DNA of 13,739 bases from an uncultured Acidaminococcus sp. (lineage in GTDB: Bacteria > Bacillota > Negativicutes > Acidaminococcales > Acidaminococcaceae). A program made the position numbers and the translations under genes. Of the stretch, positions 13,694 through 13,739 are shown one piece after another; within the stretch, counting starts at the first letter, position 1; each line of letters begins with the position of its first letter. Where the stretch lies: assembly GCA_905213155.1 (NCBI GenBank), contig CAJMHI010000049.1:1-13739 (forward strand), in the 5' to 3' direction. The notes beneath the pieces were generated by a model, which was not told the origin of the DNA, did not search any database, and was given only the letters and a program-made list of their open reading frames with translations.

Positions 13694-13739
13694 GATAATT
13701 ACAGAAGCAAAATCACCATTTTCCTTTCTTTAGATTCTG

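Overview
This window looks like a chromosomal segment of a Bacillota bacterium. Negativicutes is my best guess, from the overall gene style; I cannot verify it. Supporting signs are strong AGGAGG-type ribosome binding sites, sigma-A-like promoters, a CIRCE heat-shock operator, a dedicated energy-coupling-factor (ECF) transporter cassette and a tRNA gene that encodes its own CCA. Most of the window is moderate-GC housekeeping DNA. One short stretch (about 1713-3010) is visibly AT-richer and full of broken genes.

Layout. Positions 1-258 hold the end of an rRNA operon: the 23S 3' end, a spacer hairpin, 5S rRNA and a terminator. A lone GltD/PreT-type FAD-NADPH oxidoreductase follows (295-1530), then tRNA-Lys(UUU) with a near-perfect promoter and its own terminator (1539-1712). 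An accessory block comes next (1720-3058): a C-terminal coding remnant, an intact membrane-anchored hypothetical protein, a gene split by an in-frame TAA, and a probable frameshifted small membrane-protein gene that runs into the fumC ribosome binding site. fumC (3031-4407, class II fumarase) ends at a terminator shared with a convergent small CxCxxC protein gene (4450-4800, minus). That gene is divergent from a two-gene operon of C39-like cysteine peptidase relatives (4933-5739 exported; 5753-6391 without signal peptide).

An Hsp20 gene (6584-7027) follows, with a CIRCE/HrcA operator overlapping its promoter and a 22-bp perfect-stem terminator. A four-gene, translationally coupled ECF operon (7204-10150) comes next. 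It encodes a TrpP-like tryptophan S-component, two ATPases and EcfT; the first ATPase lacks the usual Q-loop glutamine. The last two genes are tex (10224-12401, RNA-binding transcription accessory protein) and, convergent with only 8 bases between them, pepT (12410-13678, minus; tripeptide aminopeptidase). The far right end (13679-13739) is the upstream region of pepT.

No stretch longer than 300 bases lacks a gene or RNA. I saw no CRISPR array, insertion sequence, integrase or riboswitch. The least explained parts are the decayed block downstream of tRNA-Lys, the paired C39-like genes and the non-canonical ECF module.
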